Below are positions 1-8,419 of a DNA stretch of 64,000 bases, in pieces. Under the pieces are notes generated by a model. It was not told the origin of the DNA. It did no database searches and saw only the letters and a list, made by a program, of their open reading frames with translations. Positions within the stretch are counted from its first letter, which is position 1. Each line of letters starts with the position of its first letter. A program made the position numbers and the translations under genes. Origin of the DNA: a virus; the IMG/VR virus record IMGVR_UViG_3300034072_000758, positions 310,001 to 374,000 of that record; one strand, written 5' to 3'.

Positions 1-1201
1 CACGGCGATAGCGGTCAATTTCCGAAGGCTGACCGATGGCCTTTAAATAGTTGTCCGACAGCTTCACCGCGCTGCGGCCATTGACCGTCTTGAGTTTACA
101 AACGATACTCATGGCCTTCTTGCCAGCGGCACGGAAGTCGTTGGTGAAGTTGGTTCCCCAGCCGAAACCGAGGTTGACACGTTCCGCGAAATAGTCACGA
201 AGTTCAACCATATCCGTTCCGTTCAAAACGTAGGTGTCGTTGTTGTCCGAAACGTCCACGTCCAGCCCATCGGCGAAAATGACAGTCTTTTCCTGCGGAT
301 TGCGGTCATTTTCCAACCACCACTTAATTAATTCTTCGCCAGCCACATAGGCGTCCTTGGAGTCTGGACGAATTGATGGCCAATCCAGAAGATATTCTGG
401 CGCATCCTTGAGGAACTGGCTGGTTCCGTAAGTATCGGGAAGAATGGTACGGCGATCCGGGTACATTTCGCCCCAGAGTTCAGTAACCTTGTAAGGCGAA
501 TGTTTGAGGTCTTCGTCCGTTTCGGCTAATGCGGCTTGCGCCATCGGAAGCTCATGGGCGTTGGTGCCAACGGCTTTCAGGTTATATTTCATGGCAAAAT
601 AAACGTTCGATGTGCCGACGATGACGCCGTAATCCACCGCCATGCGGATCGCGCGGTCTTGCCAAGCGAACGAATGGCGGCGGCGGGTGCCCATATCAGC
701 AAAGACCACCTTGTTTTCTTGAAGGCGTTGAAGCTTCTGATGAAGAATGAACGCCGCGACTTCTTGATCATCATCTTCCTTCGATGGATCGGGATCGACC
801 GAGGCCATTTCATTGATGATAGCAAGAACGTAGATTTCCCAAAGGGTCGTCTGTTCGATAGGACCGGTGAACGTAATTTCGTACTGGCCTTCTTCGGTCT
901 TCGACGGGACAATGGCGAAGCTGACCTTATCAAAGTTGAAGGTCTTGAGCCATTTCAGAAAGTCCTTGTCGAAGTTGCCCTGCGAACCAATGTAGGCGAT
1001 TTCAGCCGGTGTGAACCGGAGATCGTAGAGTGAATTGATTTCGAGGCTCAAATGCTCTATATCGACCAGATCAGCCAGCTTGATTCCTTTGGAACGATTA
1101 GTAACCGCCCAAGTCGAAACCGTGCCACGAAGATGCTTCCAGTGATATTGGAGCATGGTGAACTTGTACAAATCATTGTCTGCGAGTGTCGTGATAATCA
1201 T
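1..1201 (-). CDS. pncB: Nicotinate phosphoribosyltransferase (PncB), C-terminus beyond window edge
   Basis: Reading the minus strand from the ATG at 1201 gives about 400 residues that run off the left edge. Recognisable PncB landmarks are the N-terminal DNDLYKFTMLQ, the FxDMGTRRRHS phosphate-site motif, VGTSNV and GTNAHE, and a late LSDN. The family converts nicotinate and PRPP to nicotinate mononucleotide in the cytoplasm. The start is supported by AGGGAC upstream and by a 4-base gap to the NMN adenylyltransferase gene, so the two are one operon making consecutive steps to NAD. The last C-terminal residues are not visible. Family assignment is strong. Preference for nicotinate over nicotinamide is inferred from resemblance to bacterial PncB. 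Confidence 0.9.
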   Translation of the reverse strand, partial: MIITTLADNDLYKFTMLQYHWKHLRGTVSTWAVTNRSKGIKLADLVDIEHLSLEINSLYDLRFTPAEIAYIGSQGNFDKDFLKWLKTFNFDKVSFAIVPSKTEEGQYEITFTGPIEQTTLWEIYVLAIINEMASVDPDPSKEDDDQEVAAFILHQKLQRLQENKVVFADMGTRRRHSFAWQDRAIRMAVDYGVIVGTSNVYFAMKYNLKAVGTNAHELPMAQAALAETDEDLKHSPYKVTELWGEMYPDRRTILPDTYGTSQFLKDAPEYLLDWPSIRPDSKDAYVAGEELIKWWLENDRNPQEKTVIFADGLDVDVSDNNDTYVLNGTDMVELRDYFAERVNLGFGWGTNFTNDFRAAGKKAMSIVCKLKTVNGRSAVKLSDNYLKAIGQPSEIDRYRR

Positions 1202-1205
1202 GGCC

Positions 1206-2318
1206 TTAGTCCCTCGCCAGATGCTTGTTTTTTTGGATCATCAGATAATGATCCTCGAACATGATGCGGGGATCGACTTCATCCAGAGGAACCCACTTTG
1301 CTTTTTTGGCGTCGTCAGCCGCCTTGATTTTCGGGAGACCGAACGCCTTAATAAGACGCTTGTTGAACGAAGCGTTACTTTCGCCGCGTTCGGGCTTGGG
1401 AGCCGTAGGAACGAGGTGATAGATCGTCGCTTGTGTGATGGTGCGCAGACGGGTAGAGCGATAAGGATTGTCTTCCAGAGACACGCCCTTGATCGCGCCA
1501 CGAAGAACAGCGGTCGGCACGTCGATCTTGGTTTCTTCGATCAGTTCACGCATAGAACCGTCAATGAACGTTTCATTGCGGTTCAAGTGGCCACCCGGAA
1601 GCGCCCACAAATTTTTGCCGGGAAACGATTTACGTTGAACCAGAAGGATATGGCCGGACTGAATGACGATGTTATCCACAGTCACGAAGTTTGGCGGATA
1701 CGGAGACGAATCCCATTGTGCCAGATAGTTCTTCATGAACACGAACTCTTCGTGTTGTTCCTTGTACGCAGCCGTGGACAAAAAGTCCGCCATGTACTGC
1801 GCCGCGCCATCACCGATATGCTCCGCATCGATAAAGCCCGTTTCCAGATACTTGTCGCGCAAGGGCGTGGCGCTCAGACCAATGTTGTTGAGTGGAGAGG
1901 TCCAGCATTCCGCATTGATGCTTTCCCATTGCGGGAACAGTTTCAGATAGAAACTGGTATTGTCCTTCGAGTGGCCGATCAAGGTCACACGCTCGGCGCT
2001 GAACTGGCGATCATCGTCCAGTTTCAGATTGCGCACAGCGGCATTGACATTCTTAGTCCAGTCGGTAAGGGTCGGCTGATCTTCGATATATTCGATGGAT
2101 ACGCGCGGGTCTTCGAAATGAGCCAGCGACTTGCGGATCATCGCAGCGCGTTCATTTTCAAAGAATGGATTGTAGGAATTTCGTGAGCGGTTGGCCGATC
2201 CAACCAGAATGAGAACATGGCGAGCATGTTGAAGTGCTTTGCGCACTACCGACAAATGGCCTTTATGGAAAGGCTGGAACCTGCCGATGAACACGGCAAG
2301 ATCATAATCGTAGTTCAT
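1206..2318 (-). CDS. nadM: Bifunctional NMN adenylyltransferase / Nudix hydrolase
   Basis: About 370 aa. The N-terminal half has the nucleotidyltransferase signature FIGRFQPFHKGH and a SRNSYNPF segment typical of NadM-type adenylyltransferases. The C-terminal half has a Nudix box, GGHLNRNETFIDGSMRELIEE. This is the known NadM-Nudix fusion, which adenylates NMN/NaMN and usually hydrolyses ADP-ribose-type nucleotides. The start is the ATG at 2318, preceded by GGAGGTCAAT; an in-frame TTG 12 bases upstream sits inside that ribosome-binding site and is unlikely. It is followed directly by pncB, which supplies its substrate. Confidence 0.93.
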   Translation of the reverse strand: MNYDYDLAVFIGRFQPFHKGHLSVVRKALQHARHVLILVGSANRSRNSYNPFFENERAAMIRKSLAHFEDPRVSIEYIEDQPTLTDWTKNVNAAVRNLKLDDDRQFSAERVTLIGHSKDNTSFYLKLFPQWESINAECWTSPLNNIGLSATPLRDKYLETGFIDAEHIGDGAAQYMADFLSTAAYKEQHEEFVFMKNYLAQWDSSPYPPNFVTVDNIVIQSGHILLVQRKSFPGKNLWALPGGHLNRNETFIDGSMRELIEETKIDVPTAVLRGAIKGVSLEDNPYRSTRLRTITQATIYHLVPTAPKPERGESNASFNKRLIKAFGLPKIKAADDAKKAKWVPLDEVDPRIMFEDHYLMIQKNKHLARD

Positions 2319-2402
2319 ATTGACCTCCAATATGATATGTGAACTGCGGGTCTATCCCGAATCTATTTATATTAGGATCGACTTTACCTGTCAATTTTTA
2401 TT

Positions 2403-2594
2403 TTAGACAAAATCAATTTCTAATGCAGCTTTACGAAGATCGCCATAATGAAGCTGAGATTTTTGAAGAGTTACCGGATCACGGCAAATGCGTTTACCAA
2501 TATCCAGCCGATGAAGAGAGGCTGATACACCTAAGTCTTTTATGACTTTGTAGGTCGCGTAACCGTTGTTGACGACATCACCTTTAGCATACAT
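2403..2594 (-). CDS. Small hypothetical protein (63 aa)
   Basis: Opens with MYAKGDVVNNGYATYKV and has GGAGAGATTACG just before the ATG, a good ribosome-binding site. It is basic and soluble-looking with no motif I recognise. It lies in the minus-strand run between thymidine kinase and the NAD genes, so it is probably co-transcribed with them. Confidence 0.65.
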   Translation of the reverse strand: MYAKGDVVNNGYATYKVIKDLGVSASLHRLDIGKRICRDPVTLQKSQLHYGDLRKAALEIDFV

Positions 2595-2655
2595 CGTAAT
2601 CTCTCCATTATTACTGAAAAAAATTAGGGATACGCTACTAGATTTACTTTCTACC

Positions 2656-2684
2656 CTATAGTGGTTAACGAAGGGTTACTATAG
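2656..2684. repeat. Inverted repeat CTATAGT/ACTATAG
   Basis: CTATAGT at 2656-2662 is repeated inverted as ACTATAG at 2678-2684, overlapping the stop codon of the upstream minus-strand gene. The spacer can extend the hairpin with GTTAA/TTAC-type pairs. A similar TATAGTT/AACTATA palindrome lies at 4049-4066 over the operon promoter. It may be an operator or an RNA hairpin; nothing decides between them. Confidence 0.35.
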
Positions 2685-3065
2685 ACCGACTTTCTCAAAA
2701 AATTCATCGACCGTAAAGACATCCGGGGTCAAGAACCCATAATCATACTGATATATGTCCGAGATCGAAATTTTGTTGACGCCGATGGTCAGCTTTTCGG
2801 TCTTATTCAGATCGTCCATCTGTTCCATCAATGGTTTGATTTCAGCCTTATGATAATCGCGTTGTTTATCGGGGCGATTGATAGAGGCAAACACCTTAGC
2901 ACGATCATTTATCTGCGCTTGAAGTTCGGAGCGGCGATCATTCCAATAATGAAACGCTATTTCGAGATCGGCCAGAAATTGCGCCTTGTCGGCATACTCA
3001 ATCGGAAACACGTTAGTGTATCCAAAATCGTAGTCCGATTTGTGAACTCTCATGATAAGGCGCAT
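2679..3065 (-). CDS. Hypothetical protein (128 aa)
   Basis: Starts MRLIMRVHKSDYDFGYTNVF. The ATG at 3065 follows CGGAGATTTTTT and is preferred over longer in-frame starts, which would overlap the thymidine kinase gene. The middle is helical and charged, and the C-terminus ends FFEKVGL. There is no recognisable domain. It sits downstream of tk in the same minus-strand operon. Confidence 0.65.
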   Translation of the reverse strand: MRLIMRVHKSDYDFGYTNVFPIEYADKAQFLADLEIAFHYWNDRRSELQAQINDRAKVFASINRPDKQRDYHKAEIKPLMEQMDDLNKTEKLTIGVNKISISDIYQYDYGFLTPDVFTVDEFFEKVGL

Positions 3066-3120
3066 AAAAAATCTCCGTACATTTTCATATACGGAGACTA
3101 TAACATAGTATTGATAGTCG

Positions 3121-3666
3121 TCAAGCTGACCAGTGTTTATTACATCTGGGTTCGTAAATGTCAGAATGACCAAGCTCGATCTCTTTATCGTCCTTGTATT
3201 TCTTAAACGTTTTGTGCGCAGGTTGGCCGCATACTGAACAAATAGCTTTCAATTTTACGACTTCATCAGCCATTGCCATAAGTGTTGCCGTCAGTTCGAA
3301 GGCTTCACCCTTCCAATTAGCATCCAAACCCGTGACTACGACTTCTTTCCCGGCCTTTAGTAGACTCGCTATAAAGTCGATAACGCTGATTTCCATATTG
3401 GAGAAAAATTGAATTTCATCCAAACACACCATTTCCGCATCTGGAACTAGATTTTCCACTTCGGAGAATGATGAAATTGACATCGAGTCAACGGAAAGAC
3501 CATCGTGGCTTGTGATTTTTGACTCGGAGTAGCGATTGTCGAAGGCGGTCTTGAGGACCAAAACCGCTTTTGATTCGCCGTTTCTCGCCCATAAAATGCG
3601 CTTTAGAAGCTCGGTAGTCTTTCCGGCGAACATAGGGCCACAGATTACAGTGAGTTTTCCGTACAT
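3121..3666 (-). CDS. tdk: Thymidine kinase
   Basis: 181 aa, a full-length type II thymidine kinase. The Walker A is GPMFAGKTTELL, the Walker B-like DE is in VCLDEIQFF, and a zinc-binding CSVCGQPAHKT is paired with a distal cysteine in YEPRCNKHW. It phosphorylates thymidine to dTMP in the salvage route and is common in T4-like phages. The ATG lies 4 bases after the stop of the upstream gene, so it is part of an operon. Confidence 0.95.
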   Translation of the reverse strand: MYGKLTVICGPMFAGKTTELLKRILWARNGESKAVLVLKTAFDNRYSESKITSHDGLSVDSMSISSFSEVENLVPDAEMVCLDEIQFFSNMEISVIDFIASLLKAGKEVVVTGLDANWKGEAFELTATLMAMADEVVKLKAICSVCGQPAHKTFKKYKDDKEIELGHSDIYEPRCNKHWSA

Positions 3667-3669
3667 GAT

Positions 3670-4038
3670 TTACACCGCCGTATAAGTAACGATGGTATCT
3701 TCGGCCTTCGTTTCTACTTGCGGGTTCAATCTGTTCCATTCTTGGAGCGTTTCTTCAATCTGTGTGGCATACTTCTTGAAGTAATGTTCCAGAACATCGG
3801 TATCGGAATTGGTCGAGAAGCCATTCTTCACAATCTTCTTGTTCAAAAGATCAATGATAATGTTGCTATTAAGCAGTTGCTTGTCATTGATGCGATCAAC
3901 CACGACCGGATTTTCAAGAACTTCCCAATTCGTGTCTTGTTTCGACCAACCTTTAACCTCAGTTTTGGCACCACTGCGGGGTGTTTGGATTAGGGTGATT
4001 GTCAAAAATGGACGATTTCTAAGATAATTTTGCGACAT
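3670..4038 (-). CDS. Hypothetical protein (122 aa), first gene of the tk operon
   Basis: Begins MSQNYLRNRPFLTITLIQTP with TATAGGAGCACATT before the ATG. It is directly downstream of a TTGAAT-17-TATAGT promoter (4061-4089) and immediately upstream of thymidine kinase. It contains no recognised motif. Confidence 0.7.
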   Translation of the reverse strand: MSQNYLRNRPFLTITLIQTPRSGAKTEVKGWSKQDTNWEVLENPVVVDRINDKQLLNSNIIIDLLNKKIVKNGFSTNSDTDVLEHYFKKYATQIEETLQEWNRLNPQVETKAEDTIVTYTAV

Positions 4039-4048
4039 AATGTGCTCC

Positions 4049-4066
4049 TATAGTTTATTAACTATA
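4049..4066. promoter_or_regulatory. Palindrome overlapping promoter, candidate operator
   Basis: TATAGTT-TATT-AACTATA is a perfect 7-bp palindrome that covers the -10 box of the minus-strand promoter and reaches its start site. That placement suits a repressor site. The adjacent MucR-family gene is one possible binder, by proximity only. Confidence 0.4.
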
Positions 4067-4089
4067 AAGTATTCTTTTCAAATATTCAA
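4061..4089 (-). promoter_or_regulatory. Sigma70-like promoter for the tk operon
   Basis: On the minus strand TTGAAT (4089-4084) and TATAGT (4066-4061) are separated by 17 bases, upstream of the gene starting at 4038. The rest of the 4039-4288 gap is very AT-rich, and I see no gene in it. Confidence 0.6.
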
Positions 4090-4288
4090 TTTTATTTTAA
4101 ATAAACGCTTCATTCTAATTGTATGATTTGCTTACAATTTTTTTATGACATTTACTATTTTATAACCTGTCTTTCTTATCAAAATATGTTATGTTGTGTT
4201 CAAGGACAAACCGCCCCATGACATTGGTTATGTCTTTCGAACTCAACTCAACATCTTCGTCCACTATACCAGATTAAGGTTACTCCAA

Positions 4289-4900
4289 ATGAACCAGTCT
4301 CAAGCTCAGGCCCCCGCGTTCCACGAATCCGATTTGAAAAATATCTCGGATATGATTTCCTCCTTTGTGGGAAATAACAAAGTTGCTGTTTCGGAACTTC
4401 CGAATACACTTTCTCACATCATCAACACGTACAACAATATCCGGCTGACCGGCGTGTCGATCAATGAGGCCGACTCTGCGGTATCAGCAACAGCCGTCAC
4501 AGATGAACCCCGCACTCCGGTCGTTCCGGTCAATAAGTCGGTCAAACAAGACTACATCATCTGTCTGCTGGATGGCGGTCGCTTCAAGTCCCTCAAGAAG
4601 CACCTCAAGACCAAGTATAATCTGACACCCCAGCAATACCGTGAAATGTTCGGCCTCAAGGCAGACTATCCGATGGTCGCCCCCAGCTACTCATTGGCTC
4701 GTTCGGCACTGGCTAAGGCAAGCGGTCTGGGGCGCACCACACACGAACGTCTCGGCAAGAACAGTGGACGCAAGGTAGCGGCTTCTGCGACTACCAAGCG
4801 GACCACGAAGGCAGCTTCCCCGGTTCAAGCCAAGACTACCTCTGCTAAGACTACGGCCAAGGCCGCTCCTGCTACCAAGCGTGGCAAAAAGGCGGCTTAA
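4289..4900 (+). CDS. MucR/Ros-family transcriptional regulator with a histone-H1-like basic tail
   Basis: 203 aa from ATG 4289 (MNQSQAQAP), preceded by AAGG. The N-terminal helix matches the MucR oligomerisation region. The centre, KQDYIICLLDGGRFKSLKK followed by HLKTKYNLTPQQYREMFGLKADYPMVAP, is a clear Ros/MucR DNA-binding domain. Of the usual zinc ligands only the first Cys and one His are obvious: the second Cys position is Asp and the last His is Lys, as in zinc-independent Ros homologues. After residue ~165 comes a low-complexity Lys/Ala/Thr tail (KRTTKAASPVQAKTTSAKTT) resembling histone H1 or bacterial H1-like proteins, which ordinary MucR lacks. MucR proteins are an alphaproteobacterial family, here probably acting on host or phage promoters. 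A terminator follows. Confidence 0.9.
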   Translation: MNQSQAQAPAFHESDLKNISDMISSFVGNNKVAVSELPNTLSHIINTYNNIRLTGVSINEADSAVSATAVTDEPRTPVVPVNKSVKQDYIICLLDGGRFKSLKKHLKTKYNLTPQQYREMFGLKADYPMVAPSYSLARSALAKASGLGRTTHERLGKNSGRKVAASATTKRTTKAASPVQAKTTSAKTTAKAAPATKRGKKAA

Positions 4901-4911
4901 GTCTGTCATGA

Positions 4912-4941
4912 AAAGCGGGGTTAACTACCCCGCTTTTTTAT
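4912..4941 (+). terminator. Intrinsic terminator after mucR
   Basis: GCGGGG-TTAACTA-CCCCGC followed by TTTTTTA. Confidence 0.9.
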
Positions 4942-4969
4942 TGACTATTTCTATAGCTTGATCTATTTT
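4941..4969 (+). promoter_or_regulatory. Sigma70-like promoter placing the start site on the next ATG
   Basis: TTGACT (4941-4946), a 17-base spacer and TATTTT (4964-4969). Seven bases after the -10 box is the A of the ATG at 4976, so the mRNA should be leaderless. Confidence 0.65.
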
Positions 4970-4975
4970 CGTTGA

Positions 4976-5629
4976 ATGTATTCTATCAGAGTTCGCACAC
5001 GCAAGCACGAGGCATATTTTACCACGCGCTATGTGTACAAAAAAATCTGCGGTGTATACTACTCGTTTCGCTCAAAGCCAGTCTTTAATAAAACCAAGTT
5101 CGAGATCGTCCGGCTGGAAGAAGCCCAAGAGATCATGAACCGGTATTATACGATGAAGTATCTAAGCCCATATACGACCGGGCGTAGCTTCGATTTTAAA
5201 ACCCCCACGTTCGATACCATAATCGTCACTAATTTCGAACACCAATATCCTGATTTGGACATCTATTGCGGCGACAGAAAAATTCCATACGAACCACAAA
5301 TCGTTCTCAATTTGGTCCTTGAGCGATGGGTGGAAACAGCGATCACCTATGATGGTAACTTTATGCGGTTTCTGAAAGAGTGCGACATAAAACCAAACGA
5401 ACGGTTTTTATGTTTCTCGGTATCGCGTAAAGCTAAACAGTTCGTGGGTAAACCAAACACTTGGGTCACCCCTGCGACAGAAGATGAATTAGCTCTTATT
5501 CGATTGGTAGATCGAAAGCTGACCTTCTTGGATTTCAAGGAAATCATCACAGAAATGAAGCCGGTTCGGCGAGGCAAATACCGAACAGTCACCAAAAAGA
5601 TACTCGGAAATTATACCAAAACAATTTGA
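4976..5629 (+). CDS. Hypothetical protein (217 aa), predicted leaderless mRNA
   Basis: Begins MYSIRVRTRKHEAYFTTRYVYKK; basic and rich in aromatic residues, with no recognised domain. No Shine-Dalgarno sequence precedes the ATG, which instead sits at the expected +1 of the promoter at 4941-4969. It lies between mucR and the 900-aa virion-type gene. Confidence 0.75.
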   Translation: MYSIRVRTRKHEAYFTTRYVYKKICGVYYSFRSKPVFNKTKFEIVRLEEAQEIMNRYYTMKYLSPYTTGRSFDFKTPTFDTIIVTNFEHQYPDLDIYCGDRKIPYEPQIVLNLVLERWVETAITYDGNFMRFLKECDIKPNERFLCFSVSRKAKQFVGKPNTWVTPATEDELALIRLVDRKLTFLDFKEIITEMKPVRRGKYRTVTKKILGNYTKTI

Positions 5630-5653
5630 TAAAACACCGAGTTTAATGCCGCC

Positions 5654-5659
5654 TAAATA
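5654..5659 (+). promoter_or_regulatory. Late-type promoter element TAAATA
   Basis: CCTAAATA ends 6 bases before the A of ATG 5665. In T4 late promoters the same spacing marks the +1 position, so the transcript should begin at the start codon. Confidence 0.6.
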
Positions 5660-5664
5660 CATAC

Positions 5665-8367
5665 ATGGCGGAAATATCTGATCAACAATTAGGTGACTTA
5701 ATTACGGGCTTGAACAGGCACACGGGTGCTATGAACAAGCTTACGACAAAGCTTGGCAACACAGAGGTTGAGTTCAAGTCGAAGAGTTCTGCCCTTAAGC
5801 ATATTCAAAGAGACCTGAAAGACACTAGCGAGAAGCAAGTTTCTGCGACCCGCAAAATGTACAACAGCATGAAAGACGTAAACTTCGGTCTCGAAGGGCT
5901 GTCTTCTATGTTGGTTAAAGCCGGTGGCTTCGGCCTCGTCTTGGGTGAATTGGTCAATTGGGGTAAGGAAGCCACACAATCGTTCCGCGAGCTTTCCGAT
6001 GTAGGTATGAACTTCGGCGGAAGTATGGCGGTTATGCAAACCGCCGCTGCTTCGGCTGGTCTTCCTCTTCAACAATTCTCCAAGCATTTGGTAGAAAATA
6101 ATAAGGTCATTGGTCGCATTGGCGTAAAAGGCTTCTCCGACATTCAAAAGCAATTCCGTGGACTGGCTGAAAAGTCCGGTATGTACGGTATGTCTCTTGA
6201 CCAGTTGATTTCGTTCCAAGGGGATTATCTGGAAACGATGCGTCTGTCTGGCGGTTTGGAGCGCGTGAACGCTCAACGTCAGGCTCAAAATATCAATGAG
6301 TTTGCTGCTTCGGTTTCGGCTATGGCTGGGATCACAAACAAGTCTCGTAAAGAGATTATGGAAGCTACCAATGCCGCCCTGCGTGACAGCACCGTAAATG
6401 CCGCTATGCGCCTGAACGCGGCTAAGGGGATGGGCGAGTATAACACTGCCATTAGAAGCGCTGTGGCCGATCTGGCGGCTCAACAAGGTGTAGCTGGTCA
6501 ACTTCTCTCCAAAGGGTTGGCGGACACATTCAGCCATTTCGGTCAGGCTCAATTGACCGAGTATGGTAAGATGATGGTCAATGCGGGTGTTGGTCCCGGC
6601 GTCGAGATCATGAATGAGGCTGCGCGTCGTATTGAAGCTGGGGCGGATGCTCATGATGTGGCTATGGATGTCACCAATCAGTTGAAGGACTTGCTTGATA
6701 ATCCGGCCTATCTCCAATCTCTTCAATTACAAGCGGCTGCGGGTAATGATGCGGCCAAGCAAGTGCTCGCCATGTCTGAGCAAATGCAAAAGTACACGGC
6801 GGCGGATCGTGCCAAGCAATTGAAGGAAAAGAAGCAAGCCGACATCATGACCGGTTTCTTCACAGCCTTTGAGTCCATCAAGAACACCATTTTCGGATCA
6901 TTTATCGAAGGCGTCCTTGCGCCGTGGATCGACAACATGGGTAAGTTCGATTCAGCTAAATTTATCGAGAGCTTCCAAGAAATCGCGCCGATGGTTGGAA
7001 AATTCGGGAAAAGTATCGGCGAACTGATCAAGAGCTTTATCGGAACTCCGGGGAAACTCGAAGCAACCGTGAATGTGGTTCTTGGGGCAATCAATGGCAT
7101 CATGGTCATGGCCAAGGGAATTGGGGCCATTGCTGGTGGGTTTATTAATGCCATTTCAGCGGTGAATAATACGCTTACCGCGATCACAGGTGATAATGGT
7201 TTGGGAGCTATCTTGACGACCATTTCAACCTTTGCTGCGCTCTGGGGCGGTAAGAAGCTCATAGATATGGCCGTAAACGGCGTCCAGAAATTCTTCGGCT
7301 TCGAGAAAAAAGATGTCACTATTATGGGTGGCGAAATCACCATCAACGGCGCGGACATGGTTGGTGATGCTATGGACGAAATCACCGGGGGTAGACGTGG
7401 GCGCAGAGGCCGTGGTGGGCGACGTGGGCGAGGGTTGGCCAATAGAGCCAAGCGTTTGTTCAACATGGGTGGAGGTGGTGCTAAAGCCGCCGCTGCGGCT
7501 GGTAAAGTCGGACAAATCAGAGAACTACTGAAAAGCGCTCCACATTTGGCCAACGATCCACGTTTCGCCAAAATTGCTCAATCTGTTGGTATGGGAATAG
7601 ACGATCTCGCTCCGACCGCCGCTAAGGCAACCGGTTTGATAGGAAAAATCATGCCCGTAATCAACGATAGTGGTATTGCGAAGTCTCTTTCAAAAAAGCT
7701 TCCATTCATCGGTACGGCCATTTCTACAGCAATGGCCGCTGGTAGCGCTATGGACATCTATAACCAGATGAAGGCTGGAAAGATCAGCCCTGAGCAAGCT
7801 AAGAAAGGTCTCACGAAGCTTGGTGGTAGCGTAGCTGGTACGGCGGCGGGTACGGCTATCGGGGCAGCTATTGGAACACTCATCCCTATCCCGGTCGTTG
7901 GAACCCTCTTGGGAGGGGCCGTGGGTGGTTGGCTGGGCGGTATGGCCGGGGAGGCTATTGCTGGTAAGGGCTTCGACATTGCCTCAAAAATGAAGATGCC
8001 GGGTGTTGGCGCTATGCTGGGTATGGGCGCGGGCGCTATGATACCGGGTGGAATGGCTATTGGTGGTATGGTTGGTGCGAAGTTCGATAGTGACCGTGCT
8101 AAAAAGGCTGCTATGGGGACCGCTGGTGGTGTTGCTGCTGCGGGTGCTGCTGGGGCGGCGGCTTCAAAGTTGACAGAAACGAAAGTCACTGAACCAGTCA
8201 AGAAAGAAGCTGCGGCCCCTCTACAATCGGCTAATAATGGCGATCTACGAGCGTTGACAGATGAAATGCGTCGTGTTGGTGATTTGCTAGAACAACTTAT
8301 CAGAACCGAAGGTATTATTGGTCGAGAACAAATTCAGGAATTGAAAAAACTCCGTCCGGCGCAGTAA
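5665..8367 (+). CDS. Large virion-type protein, possible tail tape measure
   Basis: 900 aa. Residues 1-80 are polar and helical (MAEISDQQLGDLITGLNRHT), and long helical stretches follow. Around 400-560 there are hydrophobic helices; around 575-600 an Arg/Gly-rich patch (GGRRGRRGRGGRRGRG). From ~700 to ~830 there are glycine-zipper hydrophobic segments such as GTAAGTAIGAAIGTLIP and GAVGGWLGGMAGEAIAG. A long helical protein with membrane-active glycine zippers fits a tape measure or ejected internal protein. It sits directly before portal gp20. There is no Shine-Dalgarno; a late-type element puts the start site at the ATG. The specific function is inferred. Confidence 0.55.
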   Translation: MAEISDQQLGDLITGLNRHTGAMNKLTTKLGNTEVEFKSKSSALKHIQRDLKDTSEKQVSATRKMYNSMKDVNFGLEGLSSMLVKAGGFGLVLGELVNWGKEATQSFRELSDVGMNFGGSMAVMQTAAASAGLPLQQFSKHLVENNKVIGRIGVKGFSDIQKQFRGLAEKSGMYGMSLDQLISFQGDYLETMRLSGGLERVNAQRQAQNINEFAASVSAMAGITNKSRKEIMEATNAALRDSTVNAAMRLNAAKGMGEYNTAIRSAVADLAAQQGVAGQLLSKGLADTFSHFGQAQLTEYGKMMVNAGVGPGVEIMNEAARRIEAGADAHDVAMDVTNQLKDLLDNPAYLQSLQLQAAAGNDAAKQVLAMSEQMQKYTAADRAKQLKEKKQADIMTGFFTAFESIKNTIFGSFIEGVLAPWIDNMGKFDSAKFIESFQEIAPMVGKFGKSIGELIKSFIGTPGKLEATVNVVLGAINGIMVMAKGIGAIAGGFINAISAVNNTLTAITGDNGLGAILTTISTFAALWGGKKLIDMAVNGVQKFFGFEKKDVTIMGGEITINGADMVGDAMDEITGGRRGRRGRGGRRGRGLANRAKRLFNMGGGGAKAAAAAGKVGQIRELLKSAPHLANDPRFAKIAQSVGMGIDDLAPTAAKATGLIGKIMPVINDSGIAKSLSKKLPFIGTAISTAMAAGSAMDIYNQMKAGKISPEQAKKGLTKLGGSVAGTAAGTAIGAAIGTLIPIPVVGTLLGGAVGGWLGGMAGEAIAGKGFDIASKMKMPGVGAMLGMGAGAMIPGGMAIGGMVGAKFDSDRAKKAAMGTAGGVAAAGAAGAAASKLTETKVTEPVKKEAAAPLQSANNGDLRALTDEMRRVGDLLEQLIRTEGIIGREQIQELKKLRPAQ

Positions 8368-8383
8368 AGCCCGCTTATAATGC

Positions 8384-8389
8384 TAAATA
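8384..8389 (+). promoter_or_regulatory. Late-type promoter element TAAATA upstream of gp20
   Basis: TGCTAAATATATAGC lies about 30 bases before the portal gene ATG at 8420. Here a leader with AGCAGGGAA intervenes. Confidence 0.5.
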
Positions 8390-8419
8390 TATAGCAAAAG
8401 CAGGGAATACATTACACAC

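Noticed and set aside
536-1264. Plus-strand frames in the first 1.3 kb
   Set aside because: Shadows of pncB, whose conserved motifs are all on the minus strand.
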